Below the pieces are notes generated by a model. That model searched no databases, was not told the DNA's origin, and saw only the letters and a list, made by a program, of their open reading frames with translations. Positions 8,554 to 16,561 of a DNA stretch of 16,561 bases are shown here, piece by piece. The number at the start of each line of letters is the position of its first letter. Position 1 is the stretch's first letter. The stretch comes from Asterionellopsis glacialis. Lineage: Eukaryota; Bacillariophyta; Plagiogrammaphyceae; Rhaphoneidales; Asterionellopsidaceae. The translations under genes were made by a program, and so were the position numbers. The stretch spans positions 1 to 16,561 of the forward strand of contig WKLE02003434.1 in NCBI GenBank assembly GCA_014885115.2, written 5' to 3'.

Positions 8554-9395
8554 TTTATTTTTGGTATATCAAATTCAATAACTGGAAGTAAGCGATTAAT
8601 GATCAAAAACTTCCGAGGAAGTTATGACCAGCAGATATTTACGAGACATCAAACTGAAGAAATCTTTCAAGGCGGAGCAAAAAATAGAAAAAGGGAGTAT
8701 GTACGAGCTCATACCCGATCCTCTTCGTCAGCTCATACCTGATATTATTTTCTGTAGAAAAGAACCATGAACCACTATGAGGCCTACTGACTGACTGTCT
8801 TTCCGTGGAGTACTTACTATACAGGTACAAACCCAACGCCACAATCTTCCATCAACAATCTGAACTTTAGTAATAATTGTGTCATCCGAACGTCTAGCCT
8901 CCACGAACTACAGATAGGACCTCTCTAGAGACTACTTCCCAGGTATTTGAAAGCTCTACACGGAAAATTCCCGAACAAAAGCGGAACTTGCATTGATACC
9001 TCTTCGGTTGACGGACTTGCATATATAAATAAAATAATCGAAGATGACGTAAAAGATATCAATGATGACGCATCTGTGGAAACAATGTCAATGTATTTGC
9101 ATTGGTGCATGTGCCTCTGATGGTGATGACAGATTTGATGTCTTTTACGTTGATGGGTGATGGGTGAAAGATCCAGCTTTGACCTGGATGCACGGTTGAC
9201 TCGAAATAATGTTCTAATGAAAGAGAGGACCACGTACGAAAAAAATAGAGCATAGCCCCAGTACCGTTACCCCTTTGAAACTCTGTCCCTTTTCCTACCT
9301 TCTTGACATCACCCTCTTGAAGGCAATATCTTTCTGAGAAATAATAGGAACCTCTCATTCCCTTGGTATAAAGAAGCAACGAAAAGAGCAAAGCA
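8554..9395. promoter_or_regulatory. Shared upstream region of the divergent carrier and ureohydrolase genes
   Basis: This 842-bp stretch lies between the two start codons and must hold both promoters. It contains a TGACGT hexamer (9045-9050, a bZIP/CRE-type core), an inverted repeat around it (listed separately), a second TGACG at 9065-9069, and an ACCTCTCTAGAG word at 8919-8930. AT-rich TATA-like sequence lies at 9021-9035. Frames that stay open here show no domain and look like chance. Confidence 0.55.
9047..9150. repeat. Inverted repeat with TGACGT core in the divergent promoter
   Basis: ACGTAAAAGATATCAA (9047-9062) is mirrored by TTGATGTCTTTTACGT (9135-9150), 15 of 16 positions matching, with 72 bp between arms. 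The left arm begins inside TGACGT (9045-9050). It could be a pair of opposed transcription-factor sites or a cruciform-capable element. Confidence 0.5.
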
Positions 9396-10853
9396 ATGAA
9401 TGGTGTCCTGTCGAAAGGTGCTCGGTCATTAGTGAACCGTTCCAAGTTAGTTGCCCGTCCAGCTGCAGCTTCATTGGGAGTAACAGAACAGCAAACTAGG
9501 TCTCATCATCCTAATCCCTTCGATCCAAAACTTACCAAAGGATGGAAGGCTGCTCTAAAGGTTAGTGAAGGAATAAGAAAGATGATGGAATTTGGAGAGA
9601 ATACGTGCGCAAGAGATTATATTCTGATCCTTTCTCTTCCTTTGATATAATTATTGTATGATACATTTTTAGGAAAAAGAAATTCCCACAACTCGGCATG
9701 ATGCAGAGGTCAAACGTTGTCTTGAACTTGGTCTTCCTGGAGCATCGTCTATTGAAGATAAGACAATCCCTACCTTTAGTCGTGGTGAATTGCCTCATTT
9801 TGCTGGTATCAATACGTTCCTTAAGGCACCGTACATTGAAGATGTTAGAGATTGTGAAAATTATGATTGTGCTGTTGTGGGTGTCCCCTTTGATGGTGGG
9901 TGTACCTACCGTCCTGGTACAAGATTTGGACCTCAAGGTATCCGTCGAATCAGTGCATTATATACACCCTACAATTATGAACGTGGAATTGACTTGAGGG
10001 AACAAATGACTTTGTGTGACATTGGTGATGTCTTTACCATCCCAGGTAACCTTGAAAAAAGTTTTGATCAAATTTCAAATGCTGTTGCCTACATTTCGTC
10101 AAAAGGCACCATGCCTATCATTCTAGGTGGTGACCATTCTATCGGTTATCCTACTATTCGTGGTATTGCAAGTGTCACTTCCAAAAATATTGGTATTATT
10201 CATGTTGATAGGCATGCCGATATTCAAGAAAAAGATCTTGACGAACGAATGCATACTGTACGTATGCTTGAACGGTTTTTGTACTCTCTTGTATTACTTC
10301 CTAGTGTTTGCTAACTTTGTTGTTCTTTCTTTTTTCTCTTTTTTTCACGCAGTGTCCCTATTTCCATGCTACGAACCTTCCGAATGTTAACCCCAAGAAT
10401 TTGGTTCAGATTGGTATTGGTGGATGGCAAGTACCCCGTCCCGCCGTACCCAATATGGTGGAACGTGAAACAAACATCTTCACCATGGAAGATATTGAAT
10501 CATATGGTATTGAAAAGGTCGCTGAAATGGCTTTGGAACGTGCCTGGGATGGTTGTGATGCTGTCTATATGAGTTATGACATTGATTCTATCGAGGCAGC
10601 CTTTGTCCCTGGAACAGGTTGGCCCGAACCAGGTGGATTACTTCCTCGAGAAGCCTTGAAGCTTGTTGGACTTGTTGCTGCTGAAGGTCTTTGTGGCATG
10701 GAAGTAGTGGAAGTATCACCTCCCTATGACCATGCCGATATTACCTCTCTCATGGCTCTCCGTATCTGTGTAGATGCACTTGGTTCCATGGTAGCCCATG
10801 ACAAGATTGGTTTACATAAAGATATTATTGACAAGCCCTTCGTTCCCTTTTAG
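9396..10853 (+). CDS. Ureohydrolase (agmatinase/guanidine hydrolase type), probably mitochondrial, three exons
   Basis: Exons 9396-9560, 9673-10257 and 10353-10853 join to 416 residues. All six metal ligands of the arginase fold are present: His210 (GGDHS), Asp234/His236/Asp238 (DRHAD) and Asp326/Asp328 (SYDID). Further signatures are PFDGGCTYRPGTRFGP (127-142), DLDERMHT, GIGGWQVPR and PGTGWPEPGG, with Glu370 in MEVVEVSPP. The enzyme would hydrolyse a guanidino compound to urea plus an amine. The set of signatures reminds me of the cyanobacterial Sll1077 type, shown to be a Ni-dependent guanidine hydrolase, more than of classical agmatinase; this is from memory. Residues 1-35 are rich in Arg/Ser/Ala and lack acidic residues, as in a mitochondrial presequence. 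The start is the only sensible ATG before that presequence. Confidence 0.92.
9561..9672 (+). other. First intron of the ureohydrolase gene (112 bp, phase 0)
   Basis: GTTAGT donor after GCTCTAAAG, acceptor ATTTTTAG. It separates the N-terminal targeting exon from the catalytic exons. The joined frame continues KAALK-EKEIPTTRHD without a stop. Confidence 0.85.
10258..10352 (+). other. Second intron of the ureohydrolase gene (95 bp, phase 0)
   Basis: GTACGT donor and a long pyrimidine tract ending in CACGCAG. Splicing joins DLDERMHT to CPYFHATN, restoring a motif conserved in this ureohydrolase group. Confidence 0.92.
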
Positions 10854-11094
10854 GTTTTTATTGTGCCATATATTGAATACAAGGCAAACAAACTAACTAT
10901 CTGGTGCATGGTCTAGTTCGGCCACTACTTAATGATTGATGAATTGTTCTTTTGAACATTTATTTTACTTGCTTAGATCACTTTCATGCTTAGACTAACA
11001 AAACAAAAATAAAAATATAACTATATTTTTTACATCAAATGCATATCGGTATTAGCAACATCTTTCCTTGTTCTGATGCGTCGACAAAATAACA

Positions 11095-12105
11095 CTATGG
11101 CCATTCGAACAAATCTTTTGTGGGCCATGGCAAATTAGGTCTTGACCAATATTCAATACTATCTCCATCACATGTAGTTGTACCTAACTTCTCAAGTCCA
11201 GCATCTGTCAAAGATTTATCCGATATGAGCGATTCAAGAGGTTTTTGAAAACAAAATGGTGCACGAATTAATATAGCTCGATCAACGACACCTTCCTCCA
11301 AAAATGTTCTTGCCGTAGCTGGACCTCCCTCTACCATTACATGATGAATTCCTCGTTTCTTTAAATCCTTCACTACAAAAGTCGGTGATAGATAACTTTG
11401 AAAACTTGCTGTGTCATCTGAACGCAAATTATCTGTCAATGCAATGCTTTCAACACCATCTGAAAAATCTCCTCCTTCCAATAAGGATGAATCATCAACA
11501 TCATCAGTGGCATGATACAATAAGGTTTGTAAATTGTCATGAAATAGCTTGAAGGTTGCTTCACCATTTCGCTCTTTTTTCAATAAGGTTTGATTGGGAT
11601 CAAGGATAACTCTTGATGGTTGAGATGGACGATCTGTAAGGAGAGGGACACGACGTACAGTAAGTGTACAATCATCTCGTTCCACAGTCCCTCGTCCTAC
11701 CAAGACACAATCACTACATCGTCGTAACCGATGCACTAAATCAAGGGAACCCTCAGATGTGAAGCGTTCTGATTTAAATTCAGACAGATCTGCCACACCC
11801 CAAACATCAGAACTATCAAAAGCCATTTTCAATGTAACACCCGTCACAACATCTACATCACTACGCTCGTTACTTTCGTCGTGGTCGTTATTGTTTAGTT
11901 TGTTACCATCATCCTCTACTGCAGCACACAAGGATGTATTCGGACTTCTCGGCGTTGGCGTTACGAATAAGGTGTTTTTTAGAAAAGATTTGCATGGAGG
12001 AGAAGTTATGACACCGAATGATAGTGCAGTAGGTGTAGAAAATAGCAAAAGTAATAGCTGAAATGAGCATACCAGTTTCCGAGTCATGACAGACATCATG
12101 TTCAA
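11095..12105 (-). CDS. RibD C-terminal-domain reductase, plastid-targeted (riboflavin biosynthesis type)
   Basis: Single-exon gene of 336 codons. Residues 9-28 are a hydrophobic signal peptide, followed by ALS-Phe30-GV, an ASAFAP-like site, so import into a secondary plastid is likely. The mature part (about 88-325) matches the RibD C-terminal reductase fold: VTLKMAFDS near 90, WGVADLS, LRRCSDCVLVGRGTV (127-141) with the NADPH-site glycines, and VMVEGGPATA (257-266) followed by VDRAILIRAP. This domain reduces 5-amino-6-(5-phosphoribosylamino)uracil with NADPH in riboflavin synthesis. The N-terminal cytidine-deaminase-like half found in bifunctional RibD is absent, so the deaminase would be a separate gene. 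A Thr/Asp-rich linker (about 197-235) looks like a lineage-specific insertion. Four Met codons lie in the first seven; the first is used. The stop lies 241 bp from that of the convergent ureohydrolase. Confidence 0.85.
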   Translation of the reverse strand: MNMMSVMTRKLVCSFQLLLLLFSTPTALSFGVITSPPCKSFLKNTLFVTPTPRSPNTSLCAAVEDDGNKLNNNDHDESNERSDVDVVTGVTLKMAFDSSDVWGVADLSEFKSERFTSEGSLDLVHRLRRCSDCVLVGRGTVERDDCTLTVRRVPLLTDRPSQPSRVILDPNQTLLKKERNGEATFKLFHDNLQTLLYHATDDVDDSSLLEGGDFSDGVESIALTDNLRSDDTASFQSYLSPTFVVKDLKKRGIHHVMVEGGPATARTFLEEGVVDRAILIRAPFCFQKPLESLISDKSLTDAGLEKLGTTTCDGDSIEYWSRPNLPWPTKDLFEWP

Positions 12106-13300
12106 CCTTGTGTGAATTTTTATTGGATGCTTTACGCTGAGATTCTGAAAAGGCTAGTAAATAGTTAATAATTGGTTTGATATCTCCAGACACCTAGTTG
12201 ATAAAGAGAAACCAATAGCGTTATCGTGACATGACAAGGCGTGGTGGCATGGAATATCGCCACAAGATAACCTTTCTTTGATGTCTGATGTCTCGTATCT
12301 ATCTCTAGGACGTAATTATTTTCCCTGTGGGCGGATATCTCTGCTTGAAATATTATGTGCGCACGTGCTACTGCGCTGCGGAAAATACGTTCACTTGATT
12401 TGATATAGAGTTCAGGGTTTCGGGCTGTACCTGGTACAGGTCTGTCTGTGCGTATATACGAATCTAGTCAGAAAACAGTCTCTAGCCAGAGATTCACCAG
12501 ACCAAGTAGAAAGTACCCCCCAGATCAATTATGTTCTACAGAGTTCATTTTGAAAGATAAGCCAATAAAGTCATCTTCTTATTTATTTTTCTTGTTAATC
12601 CCGCTTGTTTTGAAGGCGTCAACATGTAGGAATCTTCATACAGAACCTGTTTCAGCAAAGTCATTCATCAACCTTCATGAAGTCGATAGAGACATCACGT
12701 TGCTTGTTACGACACGATTCTACACCACAAGAAAGTATTGAAAACATGCTCTTTCTATTTCTCCGTAACGAACCTTATTGGCAGGACTTGTCTAGGAACT
12801 ACAGTACCAGGTATTTTACATAAAATTTATTATCTCTTTTTGTTAATAATATCAAAATGTTTCACTTTGGACGAATATTCAAGATACTTTCCAGTTCATG
12901 CGCCATACCTTGTTCCCTTTGTTCACTGCTACTTAAGTTCGTGAAAGTGCTTGAGTACGCATACCGCCTGGATACCAAATCAAATTTTCTTTCTAATAGC
13001 AGTCCTCGTACACAGGTACCGGATAACAAGGAAACGGCATTCAGATGAAGTCTGTTTTCTTTTACACATCGTAAAACTACCTGTTCCCCATCTAGACAAG
13101 GAAAAATCGATTTGTTTTCCAACTACTTGACAGTGGCCAGTAAAAAAATTCAAACATATACTTTCAAGTACTCTATACAAGTTTTGAACGAAATTAAAAA
13201 AATTTATTTATTATATATCTTAAAAATTAAAATCGAATTTGCAAAGCACAAGTTTGATTTGGTCACCCTGTAATTCATTTTTTGCATCAGTATCATTTTT
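12106..13300. other. Intergenic region with palindromic motifs and an AT-rich stretch
   Basis: This 1.2-kb stretch lies upstream of the RibD-type reductase and downstream of the Cys/His protein gene, both on the minus strand. It contains the odd palindrome CTGTACCTGGTACAG (12425-12439), another TACCAGGTA (12805-12813), and an AT-rich run around 13190-13235 near the 3' end of the next gene. Open frames here have no recognisable domain or coding character, and I call no gene. Confidence 0.6.
12425..12439. repeat. Perfect 7-bp-arm palindrome CTGTACC-T-GGTACAG
   Basis: This is the longest-armed copy of the TACCWGGTA motif that recurs in the intergenic DNA of this window (3044, 3159, 12428, 12805, 15127, 15906, 15965). 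It lies about 320 bp upstream of the RibD-type reductase start. Function unknown. Confidence 0.6.
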
Positions 13301-14558
13301 TTATTTGTCAATGAAGCTTAGGCCACGATCTGTTTCCTCCACTCCCAAGGCCTTGGCACCATCAGCCCAGTAATGCTTACCTCCATGCCCAGCTCTTGAT
13401 CTTTGTTGAAGAGCCACTAATTGCCTTTTAACAGAATCTGGAATATTATCACAACATCCGCACAAGTGACTTTTGGCTAAATTTTGTGCTGCTTGGTACA
13501 GACCAGACATTTTTGCGGGAAAGTAGGCAGCTCCAGGTGTGCGACTATGAAGTGGTATAGGACCGCAATGTCTACAACGAATACCAACTTGTTGGAGGAC
13601 AATACCCTTCTTACGTCCTGGCATGACAGTTTCAACGTCCTCTCGTTGAGCTTCGAAGAATTCAATTTGCTTACGGAGTAAGATTTGGTATTCCGACAAG
13701 GTTTCGTCGTCGCAACCAGGTAGATACAAACAGGCTGTTTTGCCAGCTGGGGCACCAGTCTGACCAAGCATCCCAACCATACCACCTGGTACTCCACCCA
13801 TGACTTGTTGAGGAGCGACTCCTAAAACTTGGTTGTTGCTGCCGTCCATACCAGGCGGAGCTACGGCATTTTTACCTTGAGCAGCGGCTAGTGCAGCAGC
13901 TTGAGGATTGTACATGGCTAAATTTTCAATGGCTGCAGGGTTGCTATAAAAACTAGCTTGAAGTCCAGGAAGGAAGGGATGAGAAGGAAGACCCATTCCA
14001 GGAACAGCCCCAGGACCGGCAGCAGTTCCCATTGCGTTAGAAGTTGCTTCGGATCCCAAAAGTGCACGTGTTCGAAGAAGATGAGGCGCCAAAGTAGGGT
14101 TTAGACTACCCGCTGCTTGTGCCATTGGATTGTATCCAGCCTGGAGTGTATTCATGGCTCGACTATATTGTAAAGCTTGAAGAATGTCATCCTGTTTTAG
14201 TTGCGGAAGTCGCTGTTGTTGTCCAGAAGATTGCTTGGAGCCATCAGCGGTGTTGTTTGCATTAATATTGATGCTGTTCGAATTGATGTTCATATTGCCG
14301 GTACCGTTAGGGGGCATCATGTTGCCATGTTGAGGAGGAAGAGTACCCACGTTAGGAACATTCATATTCTCCAACGCATTGTTTGTAGGAGGCATGGGTG
14401 AATGGGAATTCGCCAGCGTATTCGGCAGAGTCTGCTTCATTGTAGCTATAAGTGCTGCAACAGAGATTACGATTTTGTGAGTGAACTATTAAACATGAAA
14501 CGAAAAACATAACATCGCAATCGTTAGCTGTGGCCTTACCTTGTTCTGAAATTTGCAT
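13301..14558 (-). CDS. Uncharacterised protein with low-complexity N-terminus and conserved Cys/His C-terminal domain
   Basis: Exons 14558-14540 and 14454-13301 join to 390 residues. The first exon encodes only MQISEQ and one base; the splice (GTAAGG donor, TTGCAG acceptor) reads in frame into the long exon. Residues about 12-245 are rich in Asn, Met, Pro, Ala, Gln and Gly and probably disordered. From about 247 to the end is a compact domain: LSEYQILLRKQIEFFEA, then PGRKKGI-LQQVGIRCRHC, then YFPAKMSGLYQAAQNLAKSHL, ending in a CGCC pair, KHYWADGAKALGV and GLSFID. The CxxC (about 300-303) and the later HLCGCC (about 336-341) could bind zinc. I recall this domain as common in diatom proteins of unknown role, often behind low-complexity N-termini. 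A nuclear or regulatory function is a guess. An internal start at 14440 is the alternative if the tiny exon is not used. Confidence 0.8.
14455..14539 (-). other. Intron of the Cys/His protein gene (85 bp, phase 1)
   Basis: On the minus strand, donor CAAG|GTAAGG at 14539 and acceptor CTGTTGCAG ending at 14455. The joined codon is GCA (Ala7), followed by LIATMKQTL with no stop. Confidence 0.72.
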
Positions 14559-16204
14559 GAGTTCTCAAATATGATGGTGTGCGAAAACGACGACGAAAAC
14601 AATATTTGATAGCAGAAGCAGGAAACAAGCATAGCAAATTGAAAACAAAAACTGCGTAGCAGTCAGATCACATCAGATACACAAAGTGGATAGTAACCAA
14701 ACAAGATCAAGCTTCCACACTACCATCCACGTTAATCCTACTATGATATCTATAAGTAATATTAATTATAGATGCATGTCAGTATTGTACTGTAGTAGGG
14801 GTACATAAGTTGGGGTATCCTACATGACCAACAACTACCTGTTATATGTTTACATGATAAAAATTCTATACAGGCGACAGTACAGCAATAAAATTGTACG
14901 CATGCACATATTTCTCCGACGAAGAAGCGAACAAAGTTCATCCGCTGTCGAAGACCACAATGATTCGTCAAGACCAACTTCAAGTATGTAGAATATATCC
15001 TAGGTCTTAGAGGTAACAAGGAGATCATGGAAATCACCGGACTTGTTTTCTTAAAGCGAGAAGCGAACCCCAGAAAGATAACGAGACTACAGAAAGATTA
15101 CAAGAAATTGTGCTCTTTTTAGAGCGTACCTGGTAACACGAAAAAGAATTCAGGAGTACCAGTCCGCTACGTAGCTGGGATGCAGTCCTGCTTTTGATTT
15201 TCAAATATTGTAGCTTTTTCTGAAGGGGTGGAAAATCATACGTGGAACATATGGGAGCAAGGGCAAACTTAACAACTGTTATAATAACCCCTTTTCACTT
15301 TCTTCTTCTTCTTTGTCCTTCCATTAAATATAGGATTTACACACTTAATTACGTTGTGCCTCAACATAGGCCCAATATTTATTTTTAAAAACTACGATTT
15401 GTTGTGCACCCTACTGTGGAACTTAAGAAGTTTTTTCAGAAGGGTAATCGGAAAATTGGAACTTTTGCCATGGATAACGTACAGCCCTTTGTGGTGGCTC
15501 GGTCCTGCACAATTTTTTAAATTACAGTATCATGACGATATGCATTGGTTGTTGGTATCCTTGCATCTTATGTAGAAAACGTACATTGACAATCAGAAGC
15601 GAACAGTTGAAGAAGAAACGAGATACACATGCTGTAATATATGTTTTAACAAAAATATAATTATTTATGAGCATGACTAAAAACGCTTTCAGAAATGAAT
15701 CATTATTATTAACACACCGAGACTGAGAATAGATCCAAGAAAATAAATATCCAACAAGAAGTTGAAGTTTTGATGACCTGTGAACTACTGTTGCCTTCCC
15801 CGGCTGAGGCGGCATGAAAAGAACTAAGAAGTGTTTTTTTAACCCAACCTGTCCCTGGTACAGTACGACTACCTGTATTCCTATCATGCAAACAGAACCG
15901 TACCGTACCTGGTACCTCGTTGGACCTACATGGTGGAATCACATACCTGTACCTGTACACTAATTACCAGGTAGGACTTGTACCTAGTATGCTACCAACT
16001 TTTACCCTTGAATTCCTATACAAGGCAACGCTCACTTTGTCCTTGGGATATGCGTTGGTACGACCGACCATAACTGGTACTTCTTGTCGTACAGAAAAAT
16101 TCTACGTACTGAACCTGCGGTAGTCCTTGATCTAACTCGAGTACAGTACCTGCTGTCCTTTTGCCAAAGGTAACGGTTGACGTTAAGAGGGTACAACCGA
16201 AATT
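14559..16204. other. Long intergenic region with clustered TACCTG/GTACC words
   Basis: No gene recognised in 1.65 kb. The first few hundred bases are presumably the promoter side of the Cys/His protein gene. A pyrimidine-rich TTC run lies at about 15299-15312. TACCWGGTA palindromes lie at 15127, 15906 and 15965. Between 15850 and 16160 the words GTACC, TACCTG and GGTAC recur densely, including a tandem TACCTGTACCTGTAC at 15944-15958. Open frames here look like chance. Confidence 0.55.
15906..15973. repeat. Cluster: TACCTGGTA, tandem TACCTG units, TACCAGGTA
   Basis: Within 68 bp lie TACCTGGTA (15906-15914), a 2.5-unit tandem of TACCTG (15944-15958) and TACCAGGTA (15965-15973). This is the densest patch of the motif in the window. 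Confidence 0.55.
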
Positions 16205-16414
16205 ATGAGGAGGGCTCCTTACATGAAAAACCTCCATGTCAAGAAGACAGAGGAACTCTTGGAAATTTTGAGGGGTCCCTTGGACGTTTTAGACGATGAA
16301 GAAAAAAAAATTGTCAAAGTACAGTATGATAAGATTGTTGAAAGTATTGTAATAAGACATGAGGAAGAAAAAAAACTAAAATCAACAAAAACAAGCTTTT
16401 CTTTCTTGAGGTAG
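16205..16414 (+). CDS. Doubtful small ORF, possibly a first exon of a gene running out of the window
   Basis: A 69-codon frame from ATG 16205, rich in Lys/Glu, with a predicted charged helix in the middle (about 15-60) and no recognised domain. A donor-like GAG|GTAGGT occurs at about 16410, so it could be a first exon continuing beyond 16561. A-rich composition inflates the chance of an open frame. I see no homology and no clear promoter. Confidence 0.2.
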   Translation: MRRAPYMKNLHVKKTEELLEILRGPLDVLDDEEKKIVKVQYDKIVESIVIRHEEEKKLKSTKTSFSFLR

Positions 16415-16561
16415 GTTGGAAATTCTGCTGCCCCACAAAAGTAAAACTGCACCATAGTAAAAACTTGGAACTCCTGGTCCCTTTTATTAACAACAAAAAA
16501 AGAAGAGGTAGAAAGCATAAGCTAGATACCTACAAACACACATAGCAAAAAGCATAGCTGA

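Noticed and set aside
9367..9373. TATAAAG as a TATA box for the ureohydrolase gene
   Set aside because: It lies only about 23 bp before the ATG, which would leave no 5' UTR; it may be chance in AT-rich DNA.
12448..13180. Several overlapping open frames between the RibD-type reductase and the Cys/His protein
   Set aside because: Short, on both strands, no motifs, and composition of random AT-rich DNA.
15299..15312. TTC-rich run as a regulatory repeat
   Set aside because: Too short to be more than an ordinary pyrimidine tract.
14762..15960. Multiple open frames in the 14.7-16.0 kb region
   Set aside because: No recognisable domains, no splice pattern, and strong overlap on opposite strands.

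Overview
This window is nuclear DNA from a photosynthetic stramenopile, most likely a diatom. The evidence is as follows. The sequence is AT-rich and gene-dense. Four gene models contain short GT-AG introns (70-112 bp). Two proteins begin with a signal peptide followed directly by a phenylalanine in an 'ASAFAP'-like context (KG-AF-VAR; ALS-F-GV), which is the bipartite plastid presequence of algae with red-derived secondary plastids. One protein carries a Cys/His-rich C-terminal domain that I associate with diatom genomes. I cannot name the species.

Layout. (1) 189-2783, minus: a plastid-type fusion of a photolyase-like N-terminal domain and a complete alpha/beta hydrolase. (2) 2784-3626: intergenic DNA rich in short palindromic words. 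(3) About 3627-5002, minus: a dead, doubly truncated LINE (non-LTR retrotransposon) with endonuclease and the start of reverse transcriptase. (4) 5621-7307, plus: a two-exon cytochrome P450, possibly with one more exon upstream at 5305-5504. (5) 7513-8553, minus: a two-exon mitochondrial (SLC25) carrier. (6) 9396-10853, plus: a three-exon ureohydrolase with a mitochondrial-type presequence, of the kind that includes cyanobacterial/algal guanidine hydrolases. (7) 11095-12105, minus: a plastid-type RibD C-terminal reductase (riboflavin pathway). (8) 13301-14558, minus: a two-exon protein with a low-complexity N-terminus and a conserved Cys/His C-terminal domain of unknown function. (9) 14559-16561: intergenic DNA with palindromic motifs and one doubtful small ORF.

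How the genes relate. Eukaryotic neighbours need not cooperate, and most pairs here look unrelated. The exception worth noting is the divergent pair of carrier and ureohydrolase. They share an 842-bp upstream region, both appear mitochondrial, and the carrier has the Arg-Asp contact-point signature of amino-acid/carnitine-type carriers. Two plastid proteins (photolyase-like/hydrolase and RibD reductase) are also present, but far apart. The P450 and carrier genes converge (205 bp between stops), as do the ureohydrolase and RibD reductase genes (241 bp).

The strongest unexplained signal outside genes is a 9-bp palindrome, TACCWGGTA. It occurs seven times by my reading, always outside coding sequence, and belongs to a wider vocabulary of repeated short words in the intergenic DNA. 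No tRNA, rRNA or CRISPR array was recognised.
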